A DNA stretch of 5,810 bases from Treponema sp. (GTDB lineage Bacteria > Spirochaetota > Spirochaetia > Treponematales > Treponemataceae): NCBI GenBank assembly GCA_017421145.1, contig JAFOTA010000004.1:1-5810 (forward strand), read 5' to 3'. The notes under the pieces were generated by a model. It was not told the origin of the DNA. It did no database searches and saw only the letters and a list, made by a program, of their open reading frames with translations. This document shows positions 1 through 5,292 of this stretch, one piece after another. Both the position numbers and the translations under genes were made by a program. The number at the start of each line of letters is the position of its first letter. Positions within the stretch are counted from its first letter, which is position 1.

Positions 1-315
1 CGTACCGTGGCGGCACTCCGACTTAAACTGGTCAAGGGGCTTTCCTACAGGCTGCCATGACGCTGACCAATAATCTTTGCTTTCATTGTCGCGGATATAA
101 AAATAGCGTCCCGGCTGATCCATGGGGATTGCGTTGAAACGGAGCCTCATAAATCTTCCGCGCGCACCGGATTTATAGAATCCGTATCCACCTGCGTTGT
201 TCGTTATTACCGCACCATACTCGGTGGAACCCAAATAATTGCTCCAAGACTGTGGAGTGTCAGGACGGGTGATGACATATTCCTTTTTCTCATCATCGAA
301 GTAGCCGTAGTTCAT
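1..315 (-). CDS. GH94 glycoside phosphorylase, N-terminal part (runs off left edge)
   Basis: The visible 105 residues begin MNYGYFDDEKKEYVITRPDT, followed by SWSNYLGS, NNAGGYGFYKS, GRYFYIRD and DYWSASWQPV, and end in ECRHGT at the window edge. This order matches the N-terminal beta-sandwich domain of GH94 enzymes such as cellobiose and chitobiose phosphorylases. Those cytoplasmic enzymes cleave a beta-linked disaccharide with phosphate to give a sugar 1-phosphate plus a free sugar, saving one ATP. Family members are about 800 residues, so the catalytic (alpha/alpha)6 barrel with its acid residue lies outside the window. The start is the ATG at 315, with AAGGAG at 324-329 upstream at good spacing and a promoter at 362-390. 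The segment looks less like classical cellobiose phosphorylases (which have, for example, WTPSWLPV) than like other GH94 branches, so the sugar specificity is left open. Family assignment is firm; substrate is not. Confidence 0.88.
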   Translation of the reverse strand, partial: MNYGYFDDEKKEYVITRPDTPQSWSNYLGSTEYGAVITNNAGGYGFYKSGARGRFMRLRFNAIPMDQPGRYFYIRDNESKDYWSASWQPVGKPLDQFKSECRHGT

Positions 316-323
316 ATAGATTG

Positions 324-329
324 CTCCTT
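324..329 (-). promoter_or_regulatory. Ribosome binding site of the GH94 gene
   Basis: The minus strand reads AAGGAG eight bases before the ATG at 315. It is a near-perfect Shine-Dalgarno sequence and fixes the start of the GH94 gene. Confidence 0.8.
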
Positions 330-361
330 AGGGATTCGGATTTTTTTCCCAGCTTTTAATG

Positions 362-390
362 AGTTTAATTGATAAAAAAGTCTTTGTCTA
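362..390 (-). promoter_or_regulatory. Predicted sigma-70-type promoter for the GH94 gene
   Basis: On the minus strand a -35 box TAGACA (390-385, 5 of 6 to consensus) and a -10 box TAAACT (367-362, 4 of 6) are separated by exactly 17 bases. Transcription would start near 355 and give a leader of about 40 nt. No clear operator dyad is visible between the boxes. The 316-521 gap holds this promoter, a weak hairpin at 423-438 and the tRNA terminator; no gene is seen there. Confidence 0.55.
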
Positions 391-417
391 CATGGATTTT
401 TTTTGATGCGAACCTCG

Positions 418-438
418 AAAAACTTCATTTTTTTGAAG
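418..438 (-). terminator. Weak hairpin plus T-run, possible back-up terminator
   Basis: The minus strand has CTTCA, six A, TGAAG, then TTTTT. This is a 5-bp stem (423-438) followed by five T. It lies between the strong terminator of tRNA-Asn and the GH94 promoter, so it could catch read-through. The stem is AT-rich and short, so it may be chance in AT-rich DNA. Confidence 0.25.
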
Positions 439-478
439 CCGGATGATTCAAGACATGCCTATCCCGCATAAAGAAAAC

Positions 479-516
479 AAAAAAAAGACCTCCGAAAGCT
501 TTGTTCCGAAGGTCTT
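479..516 (-). terminator. Strong intrinsic terminator after tRNA-Asn
   Basis: The minus-strand RNA folds AAGACCTTCGGAA (516-504) against TTTCGGAGGTCTT (497-485). This gives a 13-bp stem with two G-U pairs and a 6-nt loop, followed by a T-run reaching 479. It starts six bases after the tRNA 3' end and would terminate both the tRNA transcript and any read-through from recX. Confidence 0.9.
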
Positions 517-521
517 GAAAG

Positions 522-594
522 CGCCCCTTGCTGGGCTTGAACCAGCGACACACGGATTAACAGTCCGTTGCTCTACCGGCTGAGCTAAAGGAGC
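522..594 (-). tRNA. tRNA-Asn (GTT)
   Basis: A complete 73-nt cloverleaf is readable on the minus strand. The acceptor stem is GCTCCTT paired with AAGGGGC (one T-G wobble). Bases T8 and A9 are followed by a D-arm GCTC/GAGC with loop AGCCGGTA. The anticodon arm is ACGGA/TCCGT with loop CTGTTAA, so the anticodon is GTT for asparagine. The T-arm is GCTGG TTCAAGC CCAGC. The discriminator base is G, as usual for tRNA-Asn. The 3' CCA is not encoded (the DNA continues with CTTTC), so it must be added by nucleotidyltransferase. It has its own promoter at 622-648 and the terminator at 479-516. Confidence 0.97.
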
Positions 595-621
595 ATATCA
601 ATTTGCATTGATGTATTTAAT

Positions 622-648
622 ATTATAGATTTTTCTATTTTTTGTCAA
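622..648 (-). promoter_or_regulatory. Predicted promoter of tRNA-Asn
   Basis: The minus strand has a perfect -35 TTGACA (648-643) and a perfect -10 TATAAT (627-622). The spacer is only 15 bases; a second, weaker -10 reading (TAATAT, 625-620) would give 17. Transcription would begin near 614-612, about 20 nt before the tRNA 5' end. The site sits in the gap between the recX stop and the tRNA, so the tRNA need not depend on the ribosomal operon. Confidence 0.65.
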
Positions 649-677
649 CATGCAAAATCAAAATTTCAAAAAATTTT

Positions 678-1352
678 TCACGAACTTTTCAGCGCAAGCT
701 TAATCTGCTTGTACGTGAACCCGAGCCTTGTCAGAGCGGCGCAAACTTTGTCCTCTTCTGCCTCTTTGTGCGTGCGGAGATATTTTTTCAATGCCCTCCT
801 GCACAAATCCCCCTGATCGTGGGCATCAAAAAACTCATCCAGGGCTTTTTTTGCGGCATCGGCATCAACGCCACGGGAAAGAAGCTCGCCTGCAAGTTTC
901 ACCCTTCCTTCCGCATGATTTACATAGCGCGTCCGAAGCCAAGCACCTGCAAACCTGAAATCATCCAGATAACCGGCAGACTCAAGATAATCGAGTGCCT
1001 GTGAGACATCGTTTTTGTCCATGCCTTTTTTGACGAGCTTGGCAGAAAGACTTGACCTGCAATGTTCGGCACGTGAAAGATATGTCATCGCGGCAGATTC
1101 CACGGCATATACCAAGGCGGCATGAAGTATGTCGTTCGCATCCTCATCGGAAAAAACACCGTCCATCCCGGGTTCCAGCTCACCGTCCTTTACAAACAGA
1201 CTGTCGCTTTCACCAAGGCACCCGGACACAGGAACAAGACGCTCCTCCGGAACATGAGCCAAATATGCAGACCTCAAAAAAAATGCAGACCCTGCATCCG
1301 GCGTGATTTCATACACACCATGCAAAGTCTGCCTTACACAACGGATTATCAT
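678..1352 (-). CDS. recX: Regulatory protein RecX
   Basis: The 224-residue product has the RecX pattern of repeated three-helix units. Residues 91-110 hold the first conserved block (YLSRAEHCRSSLSAKLVKKG), 127-138 the hallmark GYLDDFRFAGAW, and 207-221 the C-terminal LTRLGFTYKQIKLAL repeat. In characterised bacteria RecX binds RecA filaments in the cytoplasm and limits recombination and SOS activity. The ATG at 1352 is the first available start because an in-frame TAA lies three codons upstream, but the only purine-rich stretch (CAGG) touches the start codon. An alternative TTG ten codons in, preceded by AAGG, is possible. The first 85 residues are poorly conserved, as is usual in the family. 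The gene follows rpsI by 32 bases on the same strand, so co-transcription with ribosomal protein genes is likely. After the stop there is no GC-rich terminator, only an A/T run. Confidence 0.9.
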   Translation of the reverse strand: MIIRCVRQTLHGVYEITPDAGSAFFLRSAYLAHVPEERLVPVSGCLGESDSLFVKDGELEPGMDGVFSDEDANDILHAALVYAVESAAMTYLSRAEHCRSSLSAKLVKKGMDKNDVSQALDYLESAGYLDDFRFAGAWLRTRYVNHAEGRVKLAGELLSRGVDADAAKKALDEFFDAHDQGDLCRRALKKYLRTHKEAEEDKVCAALTRLGFTYKQIKLALKSS

Positions 1353-1384
1353 CCTGATTTACAGTCTGAAAGCACCAATAAAAC

Positions 1385-1774
1385 TTAGCGCTTGCTGAAC
1401 TGGAATCTTCTACGTGCTCCGCGCTGACCGTACTTCTTGCGCTCAACCATACGTGAGTCACGGGTAAGATATCCGTTTGCCCTGAGTGCCTGATGGCAGT
1501 TAGGATCAACCTGTGTCAATGCCCTTGCAAGACCATGAAGGCATGCGCCTGCCTGTCCGTTCAATCCACCGCCGCAGACATTGATGAGAATGTCAAACTT
1601 GTTGGTGTTTGAAGTGACGAGCAAAGGCTGGTTTACGGTGCGAACCTGTTCAGCGGTTGCAAAGTATTCCTTTACGTCCTTTCCGTTTACAACAATCTTT
1701 CCTGAGCCTTCGCGCAAAAAAACACGGGCTACAGCTGTCTTTCTTCTTCCTGTACCAATTGCAATATTTTCCAC
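1385..1774 (-). CDS. rpsI: 30S ribosomal protein S9
   Basis: The 129-residue length is normal for bacterial S9. The family signatures are all present: GTGRRKTAVARV near residue 7, the VNGK segment, NQPLLVT, the glycine-rich GGGLNGQAGA block, the YLTRDSRMVERKKYG motif, and the basic tail ending QFSKR that reaches toward the P-site tRNA. S9 is a structural protein of the small-subunit head. The start is a GTG codon at 1774: AGGAG lies six bases upstream (1781-1785), and the protein then begins at the usual MENIAIGTGRRK. The gene lies 13 bases downstream of rplM, the pairing found across bacteria, and was probably transcribed with it. Nothing is missing. Confidence 0.98.
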   Translation of the reverse strand: MENIAIGTGRRKTAVARVFLREGSGKIVVNGKDVKEYFATAEQVRTVNQPLLVTSNTNKFDILINVCGGGLNGQAGACLHGLARALTQVDPNCHQALRANGYLTRDSRMVERKKYGQRGARRRFQFSKR

Positions 1775-1780
1775 GATAGA

Positions 1781-1785
1781 CTCCT
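1781..1785 (-). promoter_or_regulatory. Ribosome binding site deciding the GTG start of rpsI
   Basis: AGGAG on the minus strand, right after the rplM stop codon and six bases before GTG at 1774. It supports the non-ATG start of S9 and separate initiation within the rplM-rpsI message. Confidence 0.8.
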
Positions 1786-1787
1786 AA

Positions 1788-2216
1788 TTACACTTCCAGA
1801 GGTTTTGGGTTCTGTGCAGTATGAGGATGCTCACTGCCTGCATAAATCTTCAAGTTTCCAAGAATCTTGCGTCCAAGGCGGTTGTGAGGAAGCATTCCGG
1901 CGATTGTCCTTCTGAGAGGCTCGGTCGGATTTCTTTCAATCAAAGTGTCGAATGAATACTCGCGGAGTCCACCGACGAATCCAGTGTAGTGGCGGTACTT
2001 CATTCCTTCGTGCTTGTTTCCTGTTACCTCAATCTTCTCAGCATTGATGATAACGATACAATCACCGCAGACTGTATTAGGCTCATAAGATGCCTTGTGC
2101 TTTCCACGGAGAACAGATGCAGCCTTAGCAGCTACACGGCCAAGAGTCTTTCCAGATGCATCAATGACATACCATTCATTCTTGATATCAGCTGGTTTTG
2201 AAAAAATTGTTTTCAT
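1788..2216 (-). CDS. rplM: 50S ribosomal protein L13
   Basis: The 142-residue protein has the full-length bacterial L13 architecture. It shows WYVIDASGKTLGRVAAKAAS near residue 15, LRGKHK, the GDCIVIINAEKIEVTGNK strand-turn, KYRHYTGFVGG, AGMLPHNRLGR and the C-terminal KIYAGSEHPHTAQNP. L13 binds 23S rRNA early in large-subunit assembly. The start is the ATG at 2216, preceded by a modest Shine-Dalgarno (TAGGT, 2224-2228). It is the first gene of the rplM-rpsI-recX group. Its leader of roughly 90 nt holds a hairpin at 2274-2299. In E. coli L13 represses its own message; whether that holds here is not visible from sequence. Confidence 0.98.
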   Translation of the reverse strand: MKTIFSKPADIKNEWYVIDASGKTLGRVAAKAASVLRGKHKASYEPNTVCGDCIVIINAEKIEVTGNKHEGMKYRHYTGFVGGLREYSFDTLIERNPTEPLRRTIAGMLPHNRLGRKILGNLKIYAGSEHPHTAQNPKPLEV

Positions 2217-2273
2217 TGTATATACCTACTAATAAGATTGCATTTCCCGGTTTTGCATCGAGCCGAAAAATGT

Positions 2274-2299
2274 TTACGGACTTGAGCATCTGTCCGCAA
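2274..2299 (-). promoter_or_regulatory. Hairpin in the rplM leader, function unknown
   Basis: The minus-strand RNA pairs TTGCGGAC (2299-2292) with GTCCGTAA (2281-2274). This makes an 8-bp stem with one G-U pair and a 10-nt loop. It sits in the 5' untranslated region between the predicted promoter and the rplM ATG. A run of five T follows a few bases later, so weak attenuation or protein binding (autogenous L13 control) are both conceivable. A chance hairpin cannot be excluded. Confidence 0.4.
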
Positions 2300-2316
2300 T
2301 ATATACGGGGTAACAA

Positions 2317-2346
2317 AGAGTAACACATTTGACAGCTCTTAGTCAA
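2317..2346 (-). promoter_or_regulatory. Predicted promoter of the rplM-rpsI-recX operon
   Basis: The minus strand has -35 TTGACT (2346-2341, 5 of 6) and, 18 bases on, TACTCT (2322-2317). That -10 is preceded by TG at the extended -10 position. The -10 match is only moderate, so the exact start (near 2310) is uncertain. The -35 lies within an inverted repeat TTGAC-N8-GTCAA (2329-2346). Confidence 0.45.
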
Positions 2347-2362
2347 CAGAAAGATAGAAAAT

Positions 2363-3025
2363 TCACTCCTCCGAACCGCTCAAATTCTGTATGGCACTCA
2401 TTACCCTTCCCATTTCGCTTTGAAGATTCTGCGCAATCTTGTTCACAGAATCTTCCGATTCCCTAAGATTTCCCATTTTATGATAGATTTCATCAAGCTG
2501 GGATTCCGAAGGTATTTTCATGGCAGCTTGGAAAACACCGCTCCGGTCAACATACGACCTTGTGTAAATCCCTTCCCTCCAATAAGCTTCAATCGTCTTT
2601 TCAAGCTTTCTGCGTCCTGCAGCAGAGTCTGTCTTCAACTTGCGCTGTCTTTCTTCGCTCCGGCGTTCTATGAAATTCTCAAGGTCATCAAGCGGAAGTC
2701 CATGATTCACGGCATGATACGTTCTGTGGCACGCAGAAGTCCGCCCGGCGTTGAATAAAGGACGGCCCTCTCAGCAGAAGGATTGTCATATTCAAGCTTC
2801 GGAAATTTTGAAAGGTCGATTTTGTTTTTCTTAAAATAAGCGCTCAATGACGACATGGTGACGTTGAAATCACCAAGTCCGTTTTCATCGAATTCATGGC
2901 GTTTTCCGAAACACGGCGAAATTGCGGCAAGCTTGCAGTCCTTGTATTCAGGGTAGAAATTTTTTATGAGCGAAAAAGTATGCGCCATAGGAGAATCAGC
3001 AGGGGCAAGATACTTTATAATCTAA
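2363..3025 (-). pseudogene. Relic of a sensory-type [FeFe] hydrogenase (H-cluster protein)
   Basis: Two frames on the minus strand together recall the large-subunit C-terminal domain of [FeFe] hydrogenases of the signalling type found in clostridia and treponemes. The upstream frame (open to about 3025, where an in-frame TAG precedes it) reads KYLAPADSPMAHT, then YPEYKDCKLAAISPCFGKRH (the H-cluster L2-like block with one Cys), GLGDFNVT and STPGGLLRATERIMP, and stops at 2707. The downstream frame begins at 2710 with NHGLPLDDLENFIERRSEER, continues through EGIYTRSYVDRSGVF, and ends with a helical tail at 2363. From what I recall of the intact family, several parts are absent. These are the N-terminal ferredoxin-like and L1 region, the roughly 45-50 residues between ERIMP and NHGLP that carry the L3 cysteines, and the later CGACGY-type Fe-S block. 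No good start codon or ribosome site serves either fragment. I judge it non-functional for hydrogen chemistry. Confidence 0.82.
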
Positions 3026-3048
3026 GTATACACCTATTTTTAAAATTG

Positions 3049-3057
3049 TGCTAGAAT
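3049..3057 (+). promoter_or_regulatory. Predicted extended -10 promoter of the transporter operon
   Basis: TGCTAGAAT is an extended -10 element (TG, one base, TAGAAT with 5 of 6 to consensus). Only weak -35 matches lie upstream (around 3027-3034), which such promoters tolerate. The start would be near 3064, giving a leader of about 20 nt, too short for a riboswitch. Confidence 0.5.
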
Positions 3058-3077
3058 TATTTAAAATCAAATCTATA

Positions 3078-3081
3078 GAGG
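3078..3081 (+). promoter_or_regulatory. Ribosome binding site fixing the start of the substrate-binding protein
   Basis: GAGG within AGAGGA lies five bases before the ATG at 3087. It favours this start over an in-frame GTG at 3048, which lies inside the predicted promoter and would put a charged stretch before the signal peptide. Confidence 0.75.
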
Positions 3082-3086
3082 AAAAA

Positions 3087-3971
3087 ATGAAAAAATTATT
3101 TTTTTCAGCAGCAATTTTTTTTGCCGCCGTACTCCCGTCATTTTCACAGAGGGTTGCAGTGCTGAACGGCCCGTCATCAATTCCATGCGCTTATTTAATG
3201 GAAGAAAACCCGGAATATGATTATGAAACGTTTGCATCGGCACAGCTCGCATTGCCAAAGCTCATAAAAGGCGAAGCTGATTTCGGATTTTTACCGCCGA
3301 ACGTCGCCGCAAAAATTTACACGGAAAACAAGGGTGCTGTCCTATGCCTTGGAATCTGCGGAAACGGAAATCTTTTTCTGCTGACAAAAGACGGCTCATT
3401 TTCTGATTTGAAACAGCTAGAAGGAAAGACAGCCGCATGTGCAGGACAGGGAGCCACGCCCGAATATATAATGAATTATATTTTCGAAAAAAAAGGAATA
3501 AAAAACGTGACGCTTGATTTTTCAACACCGAACGCACAGATCGTTCCGGCATTGCTTTCAGGAAAATTCGATTATGCAATAGTCCCGGAACCCTTCGCAT
3601 CGGTTGCAGAATCAAAGGACAGCGGAATAAAAAAAATCAGCATAAGCAAAGAATTCGCATCAATCTCAAACGGGAATGATTTTCCTATGACGGTTTTGGT
3701 CGTGAACAAAAAATATGCCGAAAAGCACAAAAAAGAAACCGCGGATTTTATAAAAAAATATGAGGGCGCGGTTGCACGGACTTTGAAAAATCCTCATGAA
3801 GCGGCAGAGCTTGCAGAAAAACACAATCTTGGCCTTACAAAAGAGATTGCGGAAAAAGCAATTCCGAACTGCGCATTTGTTTTTACGCCGGCAAAAAAAT
3901 CAAAGGCGCAGATAGAACAGCTTTTAAAACTTTTCGGCCAAAAGCTTCCTGATTCAAAATTCTACTATTAA
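3087..3971 (+). CDS. ABC transporter substrate-binding protein, NMT1/SsuA-like
   Basis: The 294-residue protein starts with a classical Sec signal peptide (MKKLFFSAAIFFAAVLPSFS, cleavage likely after about residue 20). No lipobox cysteine is present, so it should be a soluble periplasmic protein. The mature part follows the two-lobed NMT1/THI5-like (COG0715-type) pattern. It has VLNGPSS at 25-31, a KGEADFGFLPPNVAAK segment at 61-76, an LEGKTAACAGQGATPEYIMN hinge and lobe-two entry at 111-130, FDYAIVPEPF at 161-170, and NDFPMTVLVVNKKYAEKH at 197-214. It ends in KLPDSKFYY, a tail I recall from a group of firmicute lipoproteins of this family with unassigned substrates. The downstream gene, 25 bases on, encodes the fused permease-ATPase, so the two form one uptake system. 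The family handles sulfonates, nitrate, pyrimidine precursors and related small molecules; nothing here picks one. Confidence 0.88.
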   Translation: MKKLFFSAAIFFAAVLPSFSQRVAVLNGPSSIPCAYLMEENPEYDYETFASAQLALPKLIKGEADFGFLPPNVAAKIYTENKGAVLCLGICGNGNLFLLTKDGSFSDLKQLEGKTAACAGQGATPEYIMNYIFEKKGIKNVTLDFSTPNAQIVPALLSGKFDYAIVPEPFASVAESKDSGIKKISISKEFASISNGNDFPMTVLVVNKKYAEKHKKETADFIKKYEGAVARTLKNPHEAAELAEKHNLGLTKEIAEKAIPNCAFVFTPAKKSKAQIEQLLKLFGQKLPDSKFYY

Positions 3972-3985
3972 TATAAGCTTTTTGC

Positions 3986-3989
3986 AGGG
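3986..3989 (+). promoter_or_regulatory. Ribosome binding site fixing the start of the permease-ATPase
   Basis: AGGG lies seven bases before the ATG at 3997. The in-frame TTG at 3982 has no Shine-Dalgarno in front of it, so the ATG is preferred. Confidence 0.6.
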
Positions 3990-3996
3990 TAAACGC

Positions 3997-5292
3997 ATGA
4001 AGAAAATTTTATTGACCGGGCTGTCCATAGCTGCATTCATAATCATCTGGCAGATTGCGGGAAAGCTCATAGACAGTCCGCTGATTCTTCCTTCATTTTT
4101 TGAAGTCATGAAAAAACTGGTTTCGCTCCTGCATGAAAAAATTTTCTATCAGAATCTTTCGGCAACTTTCCTGCGCGTCATTCTTTCGTTTTTCATTTCA
4201 ATAACGCTGGGAACTTTTCTTGGATTTTTGTCAGGAACGTTCAGGGCAGTAAAATATTTTTTTTCGTTTCCGCTCGCTCTTTTACGGACGACACCGGTTG
4301 CAGCACTCATTTTGATTTTGGTGTTTTCTTTTCCGTCATCATCAGTTCCGGTTGCAGCAGCAGTGCTCATGACGCTTCCGCTTGTAATAACTTCAATCTG
4401 TACCGGAGCAGAATCATTTTCGACTGATTCCAAGATGATTGAAATGACCGAAGTTTTCGGATTCACAAAAAAACAAAAGCTTTTCTACATGCTGATTCCG
4501 GCATTGAAACCATATTTTAAAACGGCAGTGCTTTCAAGTTTCGGCATGAGCTGGAAAGTAATCGCCGCAGGAGAAGTGCTGAGTCTTCCGCGGTTTGCAT
4601 TGGGAAGCGCAATGGCCAATGCACAGGTTCATCTGGAAACAAGTACCGTCCTTGCATACACTCTCGCACTTGTTTTTGTAAGCTACATTCTTGAGACGAT
4701 TCTGAAAATCATCCTGAAAGAAAAACAGCCCAGAACAAATTCCATTCCCCCGGATCCAAAACAGTACATTCCTGCATTTGAAAAAAATGAAAGGCTTGCA
4801 TTGATTGCCCCGAGCGGATTCGGAAAGACAACCCTTCTGAATTACATCGCATCGCACAATCAAAATGTGTCGTATGCATTTCAGGAACCCAGGCTGATTC
4901 AGTCATGCACGGTTTTTCAAAACATAGTGATTCCGCTTTTGAACAAATTTGATTTTCAAGAGGCAAAGGAGCGTGCGTTGTATTTTATCTGCCATCTTGA
5001 TTTGCATGAAAAAAAAGACGTTCCTGTAAAATACCTGAGCGGCGGGCAGGCACAAAGGACATCGCTTGCACGTTCGCTTGCATTTCCGTCGGACATTCTT
5101 CTTTTGGACGAAGCTTTCAATGCGCAGGATTATGAACTGAAAATGAAAATAATGGATTTCATAATCTCCGAGCTGGACAAAAACCCGCGCACGCTTATTT
5201 TCGTAACGCACGATGAACGCGACGGAAAATATCTCTGCAAAAAAATCATACGCTTGGATGCTCAGGAAAATTCTTCTTCCATCATCCGGTAG
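3997..5292 (+). CDS. Fused ABC importer permease-ATPase (NitT/TauT/SsuBC type)
   Basis: One open frame of 431 residues joins two normally separate subunits. Residues 1-245 are a binding-protein-dependent permease with about six hydrophobic segments (near 4-21, 57-80, 88-112, 116-136, 175-195, 216-240). It carries an EAA-like coupling loop at 149-177 (EMTEVFGFTKKQ, conserved Gly155). A short linker rich in Pro and Lys leads into an ABC ATPase from about 262. Visible motifs are Walker A APSGFGKTT (271-279, Lys277), Q-loop FQEPRL (Gln296), signature YLSGGQAQR (346-354), Walker B ILLLDE (367-372), D-loop NAQD (375-378) and H-loop VTHD (His405). All catalytic residues are kept. The ATPase is trimmed: only 19 residues separate the Walker lysine and Q-loop glutamine (about 40 is usual), and the N-terminal strands with the A-loop aromatic are absent. 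A homodimer would supply both permease and both ATPase subunits for the binding protein encoded upstream. The 3' end overlaps the convergent dehydrogenase gene by 31 bp. Confidence 0.9.
   Translation: MKKILLTGLSIAAFIIIWQIAGKLIDSPLILPSFFEVMKKLVSLLHEKIFYQNLSATFLRVILSFFISITLGTFLGFLSGTFRAVKYFFSFPLALLRTTPVAALILILVFSFPSSSVPVAAAVLMTLPLVITSICTGAESFSTDSKMIEMTEVFGFTKKQKLFYMLIPALKPYFKTAVLSSFGMSWKVIAAGEVLSLPRFALGSAMANAQVHLETSTVLAYTLALVFVSYILETILKIILKEKQPRTNSIPPDPKQYIPAFEKNERLALIAPSGFGKTTLLNYIASHNQNVSYAFQEPRLIQSCTVFQNIVIPLLNKFDFQEAKERALYFICHLDLHEKKDVPVKYLSGGQAQRTSLARSLAFPSDILLLDEAFNAQDYELKMKIMDFIISELDKNPRTLIFVTHDERDGKYLCKKIIRLDAQENSSSIIR

Noticed and set aside
522..594. tRNA-Asn as an integration site for a mobile element
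   Set aside because: No integrase, no repeat of the tRNA 3' end and no element-like cargo are visible on either side within the window.
642..1388. Several plus-strand open frames opposite recX (for example 642-1004, 1052-1306, 1122-1388)
   Set aside because: They lie antisense to a well-supported recX gene, show no family resemblance, and their low-complexity, Cys/His/Pro-rich translations are typical of shadow frames.
2329..2357. Plus-strand promoter starting at TTGACA 2329
   Set aside because: The -35 is a product of the inverted repeat; no acceptable -10 follows at 16-18 bases and it would only drive antisense RNA into the hydrogenase relic.
2420..2758. Plus-strand open frame across the hydrogenase relic
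   Set aside because: The minus-strand frames give clear hydrogenase motifs; the plus frame resembles nothing and has no ribosome site.
3048..3086. Upstream GTG start for the binding protein
   Set aside because: It lies in the predicted -10 element, has no Shine-Dalgarno, and would put a charged 13-residue stretch before a perfect signal peptide.
3000..3086. Riboswitch (such as TPP) before the transporter operon
   Set aside because: The leader after the predicted promoter is only about 20 nt and AT-rich; no conserved riboswitch core or hairpin could be seen.
3982..3996. TTG start for the permease-ATPase
   Set aside because: No ribosome site precedes it, while the ATG at 3997 has AGGG at good spacing and gives a natural MKK membrane-protein start.
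4149..5211. Minus-strand open frames opposite the permease-ATPase
   Set aside because: They are antisense shadows of a gene with all ABC motifs in place and lack any recognisable domain.
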